DNA of 64,000 bases, taken from NCBI GenBank assembly GCA_046331625.1, contig JAXLQL010000008.1, forward strand, positions 124,001-188,000. The letters run 5' to 3'. The translations under genes were made by a program, and so were the position numbers. Shown here in pieces: positions 1 through 7,111 of the stretch. The number at the start of each line of letters is the position of its first letter. The first letter of the stretch is position 1. Below the pieces are notes generated by a model, which did not search any database, was not told the origin of the DNA, and saw nothing but the letters and a program-made list of their open reading frames with translations. The DNA comes from JAXLQL01 sp046331625 (GTDB taxonomy: Bacteria > Acidobacteriota > Terriglobia > Bryobacterales > Bryobacteraceae).

Positions 1-1431
1 ATCCACACGTGGGATGTAGCCGAGCGCCGTCTGAAACTCGGGATCGCGTTGGCGAAAGGTGGTGTAGTGCGTCCAGTGCCGGCTCGCGTGCCGCAGCGCC
101 GCGTAGGCCGCCGTGCCGTGCATCGCGGCTTTGCCGGTGGTCGTATCGGAACGCATGAATTGCCCGCTGAATGACCACGTGTCGCTGAGGCGCAGCCTCG
201 TATCGGCCGAGAACACGCGATTCGAGATCCCGAGAAAATCACGGCTCGTGAACAGGAAGCCGGCAGTCGACTGCCGTCCGATGTCGCGCTGCACGCGAGC
301 AACACCGATGGTCGCGTGGTCGCGATCATCCGCGGCGAGCAACCCGACAGACCAGCCGCCTGCCTTTCCCGTCAGTCGCGACCCGACTCGTGGGTTCACG
401 ATCCGTCGCGAGAAGAACAGCGTCTCCGGCGTTTCGAAGTATCCCGCATTCTCGAGAAAGAACGGCCGGCGCTCGGGGAAGTAGACTTCGAAGCGCTGGT
501 TGACGGTCACTTGGGGCTCGTCTGATTCCACTTGACTGAAGTCGGGATTCACAGTCGCATCGAGCGTGAACGAATCCCGCAGCACCACCTTCGCATCGAG
601 CCCGGCCCTGAGCTCTCGCTGAATTTCGAACGACGGACCCGTGAACCGCGTAGACTCGTCGAGGAATCGCTGATTCGCGAAGAAGCCGTAGGGCGTGAGC
701 CGAATGTTGCGGCCCGGCGAAACATGCTCGAGCGCGGCGAGCGTGGCGAATTGGCCCACGTAGGAATCGATGGTTTGCGAGATGTGGGGAAACGTGACGA
801 ACTCCTTCGAGTCCGGCGAATAGCGGGTGAGTGCGATTCCCCAATCGCGCCCGCCTTCGACTGGAAATCGAAGGCTCTTGAACGGGATCGCGAACAGCAC
901 CGTATAGCCGGTCGCCGTGACTTGACCCCACGAGTGCCAGACGGTATCGAAGCTGAAGTCGTCTTCCTGACCTTCGGTGCTCATGCCGTCCATCTGAACT
1001 CCGTAAGGATTCGAGAAGAACATGTAGGCGCGCCGCTTGTCGTGAAAGGTGTCGAGACTCACGCTGACGGTCTCGTCGCCAGAGATCTGGTCACGCCTCG
1101 TGAATCGGGCGCGCAGCTTGGCCGGATCGGCTTCGCATTCGAATGCGACGTAGAGGTTGACGCTGTCGTAAGAGAGGTAGGCAGCTGTCTTGCGAGAAGC
1201 CGGCTTGCCATCGCGGGGCTCGCGCTGGCGGAAGCCGGTGACGCGCGTCTCCGATTCGCGGCGAGTGGAGGAGAGGAAGTCCGCGAGCTTCGGCGCGTGT
1301 TCCACGCGAGGGATGCGAACGGTGGCGTTCTGCGGGGCCGTTGCAATCGCCTCTCCCGCCCACGCTGGAAACAAACAACCCAGGAGGAGCAGGAACGGGA
1401 GTTGCCATGACCGGAAGAGTGCGTTCGACAT
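1..1431 (-). CDS. DUF5916 / CBM9-like domain outer-membrane-associated protein, C-terminus cut off by window edge
   Basis: Open frame of 477 codons running off the left edge. The start ATG at 1431-1429 is preceded by GGGAG, and the first 26 residues form a signal peptide (hydrophobic run PFLLLLGCLFPAWAGEA; the LLGC could also be read as a weak lipobox). Residues about 45-200 look like a family-9 carbohydrate-binding fold with the recurring YDSVNLYVAFECE and FDTVWHSWGQVT patterns. After that comes the DUF5916 region, with NPDFSQVESDEPQVTVNQRF and FPERRPFFLENAGYFETP, which normally leads into a C-terminal beta-barrel. Members are secreted or outer-membrane proteins of unknown biochemical role, common in Acidobacteriota and Bacteroidota. 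It lies 42 nt downstream of the repeat protein gene on the same strand, so the two are probably cotranscribed. The family assignment is firm; the substrate is unknown. Confidence 0.8.
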   Translation of the reverse strand, partial: MSNALFRSWQLPFLLLLGCLFPAWAGEAIATAPQNATVRIPRVEHAPKLADFLSSTRRESETRVTGFRQREPRDGKPASRKTAAYLSYDSVNLYVAFECEADPAKLRARFTRRDQISGDETVSVSLDTFHDKRRAYMFFSNPYGVQMDGMSTEGQEDDFSFDTVWHSWGQVTATGYTVLFAIPFKSLRFPVEGGRDWGIALTRYSPDSKEFVTFPHISQTIDSYVGQFATLAALEHVSPGRNIRLTPYGFFANQRFLDESTRFTGPSFEIQRELRAGLDAKVVLRDSFTLDATVNPDFSQVESDEPQVTVNQRFEVYFPERRPFFLENAGYFETPETLFFSRRIVNPRVGSRLTGKAGGWSVGLLAADDRDHATIGVARVQRDIGRQSTAGFLFTSRDFLGISNRVFSADTRLRLSDTWSFSGQFMRSDTTTGKAAMHGTAAYAALRHASRHWTHYTTFRQRDPEFQTALGYIPRVD

Positions 1432-1473
1432 GGCTCGATCTCCCGTTCAAGCTTTCCTGGTAGGGAGGCCTGA

Positions 1474-2259
1474 TTAGGCGATTCGGCCGCCCCGATTCCG
1501 GCGCCGACCGTGATCGTCGTTCGGTTCGGCTTCACCCTTGCCACGTCCGCGATCATCGCCGGGCTCGGCTTCGCGAGCGATCAGCTTGCCGCCGCGATTG
1601 CGTCCGCGATCGTCCTTCGGTTCAGCTTCACCCTTGCCGCGGCCGCGATCATCGCCGGGCTCGGCTTCGCGAGCGATCAGCTTGCCGCCGCGATTGCGTC
1701 CGCGATCGTCCTTCGGTTCAGCTTCACCCTTGCCGCGACCACGATCATCGCCGGGCTCGGCTTCGCGTGCGATCAGCTTGCCGCCGCGGTTGCGACCGCG
1801 ATCGTCCTTCGGTTCGGCTTCACCCTTGCCGCGGCCGCGATCGTCGCCGGGCTCGGCTTCGCGTGCGACGAGCTTGCCGCCGTGGTTGCGACCGCGATCG
1901 TCCTTCAGTTCCGCTTCACCCTTGCCACGTCCGCGATCGTCGCCGGGCTCGGCTTCGCGTGCGACGAGCTTGCCGCCGCGGTTGCGACCGCGATCGTCCT
2001 TCGGTTCGGCTTCACCCTTGCCGCGGCCGCGATCGTCGCCGGGCTCGGCTTCGCGTGCGACGAGCTTGCCGCCGTGGTTGCGACCGCGATCGTCCTTCGG
2101 TTCCGCTTCACCCTTGCCACGTCCGCGATCGTCGCCGGGCTCGGCTTCGCGAGCCAGCTTCACGGACTCCCCGATCTGCAGAGCCTCCACCTGAATCATC
2201 GCGCTCCCCGCCAATCCAAGCGAGATCGCGCCGGCTGTCAAAAGCTTAGAGTAAAACAT
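1474..2259 (-). CDS. Secreted protein of seven 32-residue charged repeats
   Basis: 261 residues. The chosen start (ATG 2259-2257) has AGGAGAAAG upstream; an in-frame ATG further up lacks a signal peptide. Residues 1-26 are a signal peptide (MFYSKLLTAGAISLGLAGSA). From residue 35 to the end the protein is seven tandem copies of a 32-residue unit beginning LVAREAEPGDDRGRGKGEAE and continuing PKDDRGRNHGGK. Copies differ only at H/R before GGK, V/I at position 2, one P-to-L, and a slightly expanded last copy (RRRNRGGRIA). The unit is rich in Asp, Glu, Arg and Gly and is predicted to be disordered. No function is recognised. It could be an extracytoplasmic ion-binding or scaffold protein, or a polyprotein cut at the Lys-Leu-(Val/Ile)-Ala-Arg junctions. 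It is followed by the DUF5916 gene. Confidence 0.75.
   Translation of the reverse strand: MFYSKLLTAGAISLGLAGSAMIQVEALQIGESVKLAREAEPGDDRGRGKGEAEPKDDRGRNHGGKLVAREAEPGDDRGRGKGEAEPKDDRGRNRGGKLVAREAEPGDDRGRGKGEAELKDDRGRNHGGKLVAREAEPGDDRGRGKGEAEPKDDRGRNRGGKLIAREAEPGDDRGRGKGEAEPKDDRGRNRGGKLIAREAEPGDDRGRGKGEAEPKDDRGRNRGGKLIAREAEPGDDRGRGKGEAEPNDDHGRRRNRGGRIA
1477..2157. repeat. Seven tandem copies of a 96-bp coding repeat
   Basis: The DNA encoding the 32-residue units is itself a tandem array of seven near-identical 96-bp units in phase with the reading frame. The first four copies carry LV junctions and the last three LI (in the direction of translation), which suggests local expansion by unequal exchange. 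Because the unit length is divisible by three and free of stops, several other frames are also open across it; these are by-products. Confidence 0.9.
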
Positions 2260-2350
2260 TTTCTTTCTCCTGTGTTTTATTGATCCGTGCGGGCCGTCCC
2301 CTTGCCTCATCACTTGACTGGTTGGACAACAGGGAGCAAGAAGCCGGAAC

Positions 2351-2388
2351 AAAAAAACGAAGGCGCCATCCCATCACGGAATGGCGCC
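2351..2388 (-). terminator. Rho-independent terminator of the rhamnulose-phosphate aldolase gene
   Basis: On the minus strand, an 8-bp perfect stem (GGCGCCAT at 2388-2381 and ATGGCGCC at 2369-2362) closes an 11-nt loop and is followed by TTCG and seven Ts. It starts 18 nt beyond the stop codon of the 2406-4622 gene and is the clearest intrinsic terminator in the window. Confidence 0.85.
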
Positions 2389-2405
2389 AGGAGAAGTTTA
2401 CAGGT

Positions 2406-4622
2406 CTATCGCTGGAAGGCTTCCCAGAGTCCGCCGTCCACCGGGATCACGTGCCCAGTCGTGCGCGAACTTCGATCACTGGCGAGGAACAGAATCGCTT
2501 CCACGCAATCATGCGGACGCACCGGCAGCTTCGTCAACGTGCGGCTCGCGTAGAACATTGCAAGGCGCGTGCGCAGCGCTTCTGAGGACTCGCTCTCGTC
2601 GGCCGGTAAGTTGTACTTCTTCAGGGAAAAAATTACGCGGTCGCGCGGGAACATGGCCGAGCCTTCGACCACGGTCGCCGGAGCCACGCCGTTCACGCGC
2701 ACCAGCGGAGCGTAGCCGAGCGCGAGTTCGCGGATGAGATGATTCACCGCGGCTTTGCTGACGTCGTATGATTCGGAACCGCTCTTGGGCACTACTGCGT
2801 TCGCCGAACTCGTCAGCACGATCACAGCCGGCAGCGCCTGCTTTTGCAGCACAGGTTTGGCCGCGTCGGCGATGATGAAGTTCGAGATCGTGTTCACTTC
2901 GAGCATCGTTCGCCATTGATCTTCAGGAAGCTGGCCTTCCTTCAGAGGACCGAGCGACATCGCCGCAGTGTTGATGATTCCATCGAGTCCACCGAACTCG
3001 GCGATCGCAGCGCGCACCGCGGCCTCGAGGCTCGCACGCGAAGTGATGTCAGCGCCGATGGCCGCCACCGCTTCCTTGCCCGCGATCTTGGCCGCTTCCG
3101 CTTGTGCCTCTTTGGCGGCGTCTTCGTTGCGATCGGCGATCACGAAATGCGCTTCGAGCCCAGCCAGACGCTTGGAAGCTTCGCGGCCAATGCCGCTGCC
3201 GCCGCCGAGCACCAGGAACACACGCCGCGCGAACTCCTTCTCGGCGGGCATGCGCTGGATCTTGGCTTCTTCGAGCGCCCAGTACTCGATGCGGAAAGCC
3301 TCGCGCGGAGGCAATGCCACGTAGTTGTGGTAGCGCGTGAAGTCGGAGGTACGCTCGGGCTGCCGCGAGTGCGGAAGCACGGGCGCGTTGGAATTGCCGT
3401 CTTCCATGGCCGTGGCGCCGGCCATCACGCGGATCGCGTTCGAGTAGAACTCGCCCGTGATGCGCGCTTCCTTCTTGCTGCGTCCGAACGAGAACATGCC
3501 CACGCCCGGGATCAACACCACTGACGGATTGGGATCGCGCAGCTTCGGAGACGCGGGCTCGGCGTGAGCCTCGTAGTATTTCGTGTAGCGCTCGCGATAG
3601 GCTTCGAGGCCCGAGTCGATCGCGGCCTGCAACTGCTTCTCGCCGTCTTTGGCAGGATCCCACTCGACGTAGAGCGGAGCGATGCGGGTGCGGATGAAGT
3701 GATCGGGGCATGAGGTACCGAGGAAGGCGAGGTCCTTTGCCCAGGCCGAGTTGGTGAACTGCGCATTCTCGGCGTTGATGGTGAGGTGCCCGATCGAGCG
3801 GCGCTGCGTTGCGATGCGGCCCCGCACATACGGGAAGATCGAGAGCGCCAGTTCCTGCGCGTCGGCGCGCTGCGCGTACTTCGCGCCTCCGAACAATTTG
3901 TCGCCCGCGCGTTGTTGGTGCTCGAGCACGAACTCACCCAGTTCGTTGATCACCGCGAGCGACGTTTCGTAGCACTCGGTCTGTGTGTTGCCCCACGTGA
4001 AGAGCCCATGGCAACCGAGGATCAGCCCCTCGGAGCCCGGTGCTGCTTCCACGGCTTTGCGCAACATCAGGGCGAGTTCGAAGCCCGGGCGCTGCCATGG
4101 AATCCAGATGAGCTTGCGGCCGTAGCGCTTGTTGAACTCCTCCATCTTCTCTTTGCCGTTGGCGCTAGCGGCCATGGCGATGGCCCAGTCGGGATGCAGG
4201 TGATCCACGTGGGGAAACGGCAAGAACGCGTGGAGCGGAGTATCGATCGAAGCCGGCGCGGTGCTGTCGCCGAACGCGCATGCCGGATACAGGCCTACCA
4301 TTTCGTCTTCATGCGCTTCACCGCGATAAATGGATGTGAGCTGATCGAGCCGATCCATGTAGAGGAGCGCGAAGCCCTTGCGATTGATGCTGCCGATGTC
4401 GCCGCCGCTGCCTTTCACGGCCATGACGCGCGTGGTCTTGCCGGTCATGGGATCGACGGCATCGTACTTGGAACTGGTGTTTCCGCCGCCGAAGTTGGTG
4501 ATGCGGAGGTCGGCGCCGAGCAGATTCGAGCGATACTGCAGCGTGTCGAGGTCATCCATGCGGCGGGATGACACGGCGGAAGCGTCCCAGAGGGACTTCA
4601 AGATGGCTGTTTTTACGGGCAT
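2406..4622 (-). CDS. rhaD: Bifunctional rhamnulose-1-phosphate aldolase / short-chain alcohol dehydrogenase
   Basis: 738 residues. The N-terminal half is a class II aldolase/adducin domain with NFGGGNTSSK near residue 45 and the zinc-binding HVDHLHPD (His138, His141, His143). The C-terminal part (about 465-735) is a short-chain dehydrogenase with the Rossmann motif GGGSGIG at 473-479 and the catalytic YDVSK. This fusion splits L-rhamnulose-1-phosphate into dihydroxyacetone phosphate and lactaldehyde, and the dehydrogenase half is thought to oxidise or reduce the lactaldehyde; it is cytoplasmic. The length matches the known fusion family. No rhamnose isomerase or kinase is next to it, so the rest of the pathway must lie elsewhere. 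A strong terminator follows it. The start codon lacks a good Shine-Dalgarno. Confidence 0.88.
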   Translation of the reverse strand: MPVKTAILKSLWDASAVSSRRMDDLDTLQYRSNLLGADLRITNFGGGNTSSKYDAVDPMTGKTTRVMAVKGSGGDIGSINRKGFALLYMDRLDQLTSIYRGEAHEDEMVGLYPACAFGDSTAPASIDTPLHAFLPFPHVDHLHPDWAIAMAASANGKEKMEEFNKRYGRKLIWIPWQRPGFELALMLRKAVEAAPGSEGLILGCHGLFTWGNTQTECYETSLAVINELGEFVLEHQQRAGDKLFGGAKYAQRADAQELALSIFPYVRGRIATQRRSIGHLTINAENAQFTNSAWAKDLAFLGTSCPDHFIRTRIAPLYVEWDPAKDGEKQLQAAIDSGLEAYRERYTKYYEAHAEPASPKLRDPNPSVVLIPGVGMFSFGRSKKEARITGEFYSNAIRVMAGATAMEDGNSNAPVLPHSRQPERTSDFTRYHNYVALPPREAFRIEYWALEEAKIQRMPAEKEFARRVFLVLGGGSGIGREASKRLAGLEAHFVIADRNEDAAKEAQAEAAKIAGKEAVAAIGADITSRASLEAAVRAAIAEFGGLDGIINTAAMSLGPLKEGQLPEDQWRTMLEVNTISNFIIADAAKPVLQKQALPAVIVLTSSANAVVPKSGSESYDVSKAAVNHLIRELALGYAPLVRVNGVAPATVVEGSAMFPRDRVIFSLKKYNLPADESESSEALRTRLAMFYASRTLTKLPVRPHDCVEAILFLASDRSSRTTGHVIPVDGGLWEAFQR

Positions 4623-4676
4623 GTAGGAAATGTGAGGGGAAACCTCGATTTTAGCAGCCCGGAGATTGCGAGGATC

Positions 4677-6698
4677 TTACAGACCCGATGCGAAACCGTG
4701 ATCGTAGCGGCCTTCGAGTATGCCTTCGATATGCATCGACACCGAGACATGCCCGGCCTTGCCGTCGAGCGAGTAGACGTGACGCGTGTATTCGAACGCC
4801 TGCGGCATGCGCCCGTAGAAGATCAGCCGGCGTGGGGCCAGGAGCGCGGCAGCTTCTGGGAGATCGGTGTACCGCAACACTCCGAGAAACAACGGACCCT
4901 CGGCATGCGATGACGGCGGATCGAGCAGCAACACCTGCAGGACCGACGGCTCGAGAATCGCCGCATAGAGCGCCAGCCCTCCCGCGATGCCCCTTCCCAT
5001 TACCGTGATCCGCGCTGCGTCCACGCCTGGTTGTGCGCGAAGGTAGCGCAGCGCAGCAAGCACGTCGCCGAGGCGCATCGAATCGACCGTGCGCCCCGTG
5101 TGCATCGCGTTGCGGAGCGTGTCTTTCCAGAACGACTTCTCCCAACCGATCTCGCCTACACCGCGCGGATACACCACCATGCGTGCGGCCGTGCTGCGCC
5201 GGTTCACGCCGATCAGCATGGCGTTGATGGCGCGCGGATCGTCACCATCGGAGGCGGCGTAGAGCAGCGCGGGCGCCTTCTCGATGCTGGCCGGCGCCGG
5301 GCGGAACAGCGCTCGCACGGTGATTCCTGGCTCCGTGTCGAGTTCCAGGTCGTCGAAGCCCTCGGCCTTCCCGGTGACGCGGCTCGCGGGCACTCCATTT
5401 TCCGGTGGAAGTGTTTGAAACACTTTCGCCCGGAGTTGTTTCATGAGTCCGGTTCGGCGCCCAGCCCACTCGCTTGCGCTGGCGTACCGAGGCGACGGCG
5501 GCCGGGTGGTGAACGTCTCATGCACGCGGTAGTTCTGTGCGCCGGCCGGAGGCGCATCCGCGAACACGGCCAACTGCTCCGGAGGTGCGTTCGAGTAATC
5601 CATGTCGAGCTTGCGCTCGGCAACGCCCACCAGATGCTTGTCGAACCAGCGAATCGCCTTCTCGCGCAGGAAATTCGAGTCCTCGTGCCCCGTATCCACT
5701 ACGACGTTGCCGAAGCTTTCGGGCATGCCCTTTGCGCGATACATCGCCCCGACGCGGTTTTCGAACTCGGTGTATCCGGGAACGGGGAACAGCGAGTCCT
5801 TCTCGCCATGCATCATCAGCAGCGGCCTCGGAAAGATCAACGCGCCCTGATGCATCATGTCGTGGCTCCAGTGGTTGATGGGGAACATGCAGTCGCAGTG
5901 CAGCCGCTGGGTGTTGGCCTTCACGTTGGCCGCATAGGTACTGATTCCCATCACCGGCGCCACCACTTTCACGCGCGGATCCACGGCGGCGGTGAACCAG
6001 CTCATCGCCGCTCCACCCGAGCGCCCGGTCATTCCGATCTTGTCTTTGTCGACCTCGGGCCGGGTTTCGAGATAGTCGATGGCGCGCATGGCATTCCACA
6101 CCTCGACGCCGGCAGGCGTGTAGCCGCGGGCGTACCAGTCATACATCTCCTGCCAGCCCACGCCGTGATGCAGCGCAAATGTTTCGGCGATTTGGATGGA
6201 GTCGAGAATGAAGGCGACGTAGCCATTGCGCGCGAACGAGATCCCGTGGCGCTGATAGTAGGTCTTGTCGCCTTGCGGCGAGTAGGCGTGCCCGCAGACG
6301 TAGACGATGGCCGGTTTGCGGCCCGGGGACTTCGGTATATAAAGGTTGCCGGTGACGTAGATCTTGGGCAGGCTCTCGAAGGCGATGTTCTCTACCCAGT
6401 AGCTGCCTTTGTCGAGTCGCGCGGTCACGCGAGCGCGCAATGGGGTTCGCGCGGGCCAGGGATCGAGCCCGAGCATGTCGCGCATCTCGAGGAGCCGTTT
6501 GGCGCGGACCTTCTCCCAGGCGTCCGGTGACGCGATTTCGGCCGCCGCGCGATCGGTGATCTCTTGGGCGCGAGCTTCGAGGTACGCCGTTACCTGGCGC
6601 TTGCTTTCGAGCATGCGGCGCCAAGCCGAGTCGTCTGTTTGGGCGTCCAGACAGAGACAGGCCGTCAGTAAGACGATGGCGATTCGCGCGTAGCTCAT
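4677..6698 (-). CDS. Secreted alpha/beta hydrolase, acetylxylan-esterase-like, two-domain
   Basis: 673 residues beginning with a signal peptide (MSYARIAIVLLTACLCLDAQ). The first hydrolase domain holds the nucleophile elbow GMTGRSGG (Ser227), an acid in MHGEKDSLFP (Asp301) and a base in DTGHEDSN (His338). These make a complete catalytic triad of the acetyl-xylan-esterase/prolyl-oligopeptidase superfamily. Residues about 430-670 look like a second, degenerate hydrolase domain: its elbow reads VMGRGIAGG, with isoleucine where the serine should be. The likely role is removing acetyl or other ester groups from polysaccharide or peptide in the periplasm. The gene lies 54 nt upstream of rhaD on the same strand, so the two may be cotranscribed, but the functions do not obviously match. 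Confidence 0.75.
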   Translation of the reverse strand: MSYARIAIVLLTACLCLDAQTDDSAWRRMLESKRQVTAYLEARAQEITDRAAAEIASPDAWEKVRAKRLLEMRDMLGLDPWPARTPLRARVTARLDKGSYWVENIAFESLPKIYVTGNLYIPKSPGRKPAIVYVCGHAYSPQGDKTYYQRHGISFARNGYVAFILDSIQIAETFALHHGVGWQEMYDWYARGYTPAGVEVWNAMRAIDYLETRPEVDKDKIGMTGRSGGAAMSWFTAAVDPRVKVVAPVMGISTYAANVKANTQRLHCDCMFPINHWSHDMMHQGALIFPRPLLMMHGEKDSLFPVPGYTEFENRVGAMYRAKGMPESFGNVVVDTGHEDSNFLREKAIRWFDKHLVGVAERKLDMDYSNAPPEQLAVFADAPPAGAQNYRVHETFTTRPPSPRYASASEWAGRRTGLMKQLRAKVFQTLPPENGVPASRVTGKAEGFDDLELDTEPGITVRALFRPAPASIEKAPALLYAASDGDDPRAINAMLIGVNRRSTAARMVVYPRGVGEIGWEKSFWKDTLRNAMHTGRTVDSMRLGDVLAALRYLRAQPGVDAARITVMGRGIAGGLALYAAILEPSVLQVLLLDPPSSHAEGPLFLGVLRYTDLPEAAALLAPRRLIFYGRMPQAFEYTRHVYSLDGKAGHVSVSMHIEGILEGRYDHGFASGL

Positions 6699-6832
6699 GT
6701 GAGCTACTGTACTCGATCAATGGCGGCTGTTCGAGAGGGGGCTCGCGACCGGTGGCGGGCGGACCCGAGATGGGGGGAACTCGCCGGGCGCGGTTCCGAC
6801 GCGGGTACCGGGTGTTGGTGCGTGCGCCGGCA

Positions 6833-6871
6833 GCGGGACTGAAGTCCCGCGCAGGCTGAAGCCTGCCCCAC
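6833..6871 (+). repeat. Dispersed palindromic repeat, copy 1
   Basis: Reads GCGGGACTGAAGTCCCGC followed by GCAGGCTGAAGCCTGCC. Each half is a short hairpin with the loop-side core CTGAAG. It matches the copies at 6924, 7069, 23826 and 30323. Confidence 0.8.
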
Positions 6872-6923
6872 ATCTCGGCAGAGCCGCAATCCGAGAAGGG
6901 AGCGTTCCAGGAGCGGATGGGGA

Positions 6924-6967
6924 GCGGGCACTGAAGTGCCTGCCAGCACGCTGAAGCGTGCGCCACA
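6924..6967 (+). repeat. Dispersed palindromic repeat, copy 2 (divergent arms)
   Basis: GCGGGCACTGAAGTGCCTGC then CACGCTGAAGCGTGCG: the same two-hairpin plan with CTGAAG in both halves. The arms have changed in a compensated way (GCACTGAAGTGC, CACGCTGAAGCGTG), so pairing is kept although the sequence differs. Confidence 0.75.
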
Positions 6968-7068
6968 CTGGGTCTGAAATCTTCGCGGCAGGCGAAGAAA
7001 CTGAAGGATAGGAGTACATCACGGATGAGCGGCAATCCCAGTCGATGCTCAAACCTGATTGCTCCGAA

Positions 7069-7111
7069 GCGAGACTGCAGCCCCGCGCTTGCTAGAGCCC
7101 GCCCTACACGG
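7069..7111 (+). repeat. Dispersed palindromic repeat, copy 3, forming the 3' end of the kinase gene
   Basis: GCGAGACTGCAGCCCCGCGC then TTGCTAGAGCCCGCCC and TACACGG: a degenerate copy with about the same spacing and the same TACACGG tail as those at 23826 and 30323. The CTA at 7104-7106 inside it is the TAG stop codon of the histidine kinase gene read on the minus strand. Confidence 0.7.

Larger units (their letters stand above)
6699..7068. other. Intergenic region with dispersed repeats
   Basis: No convincing gene. The region holds two copies of the dispersed palindromic repeat (6833-6871 and 6924-6967), and a third begins at 7069. The rest is unassigned sequence between the esterase start and the 3' end of the histidine kinase gene. 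Confidence 0.6.

Noticed and set aside
1477..2157. Regular repeat array that could suggest a CRISPR
   Set aside because: Units are 96 bp with no variable spacers and stay in frame as protein repeats.
1510..2283. Long open frames on the plus strand across the repeat array, coding hydrophobic or proline/arginine repeats
   Set aside because: They are the reverse and shifted readings of the 96-bp array; the minus-strand frame has the ribosome-binding site and signal peptide.
5031..6530. Very long plus-strand open frame opposite the esterase (also similar ones opposite amidohydrolases, purM and others)
   Set aside because: High GC content leaves antisense frames open; the translations are Arg/His-rich, lack recognisable motifs and conflict with well-supported genes.
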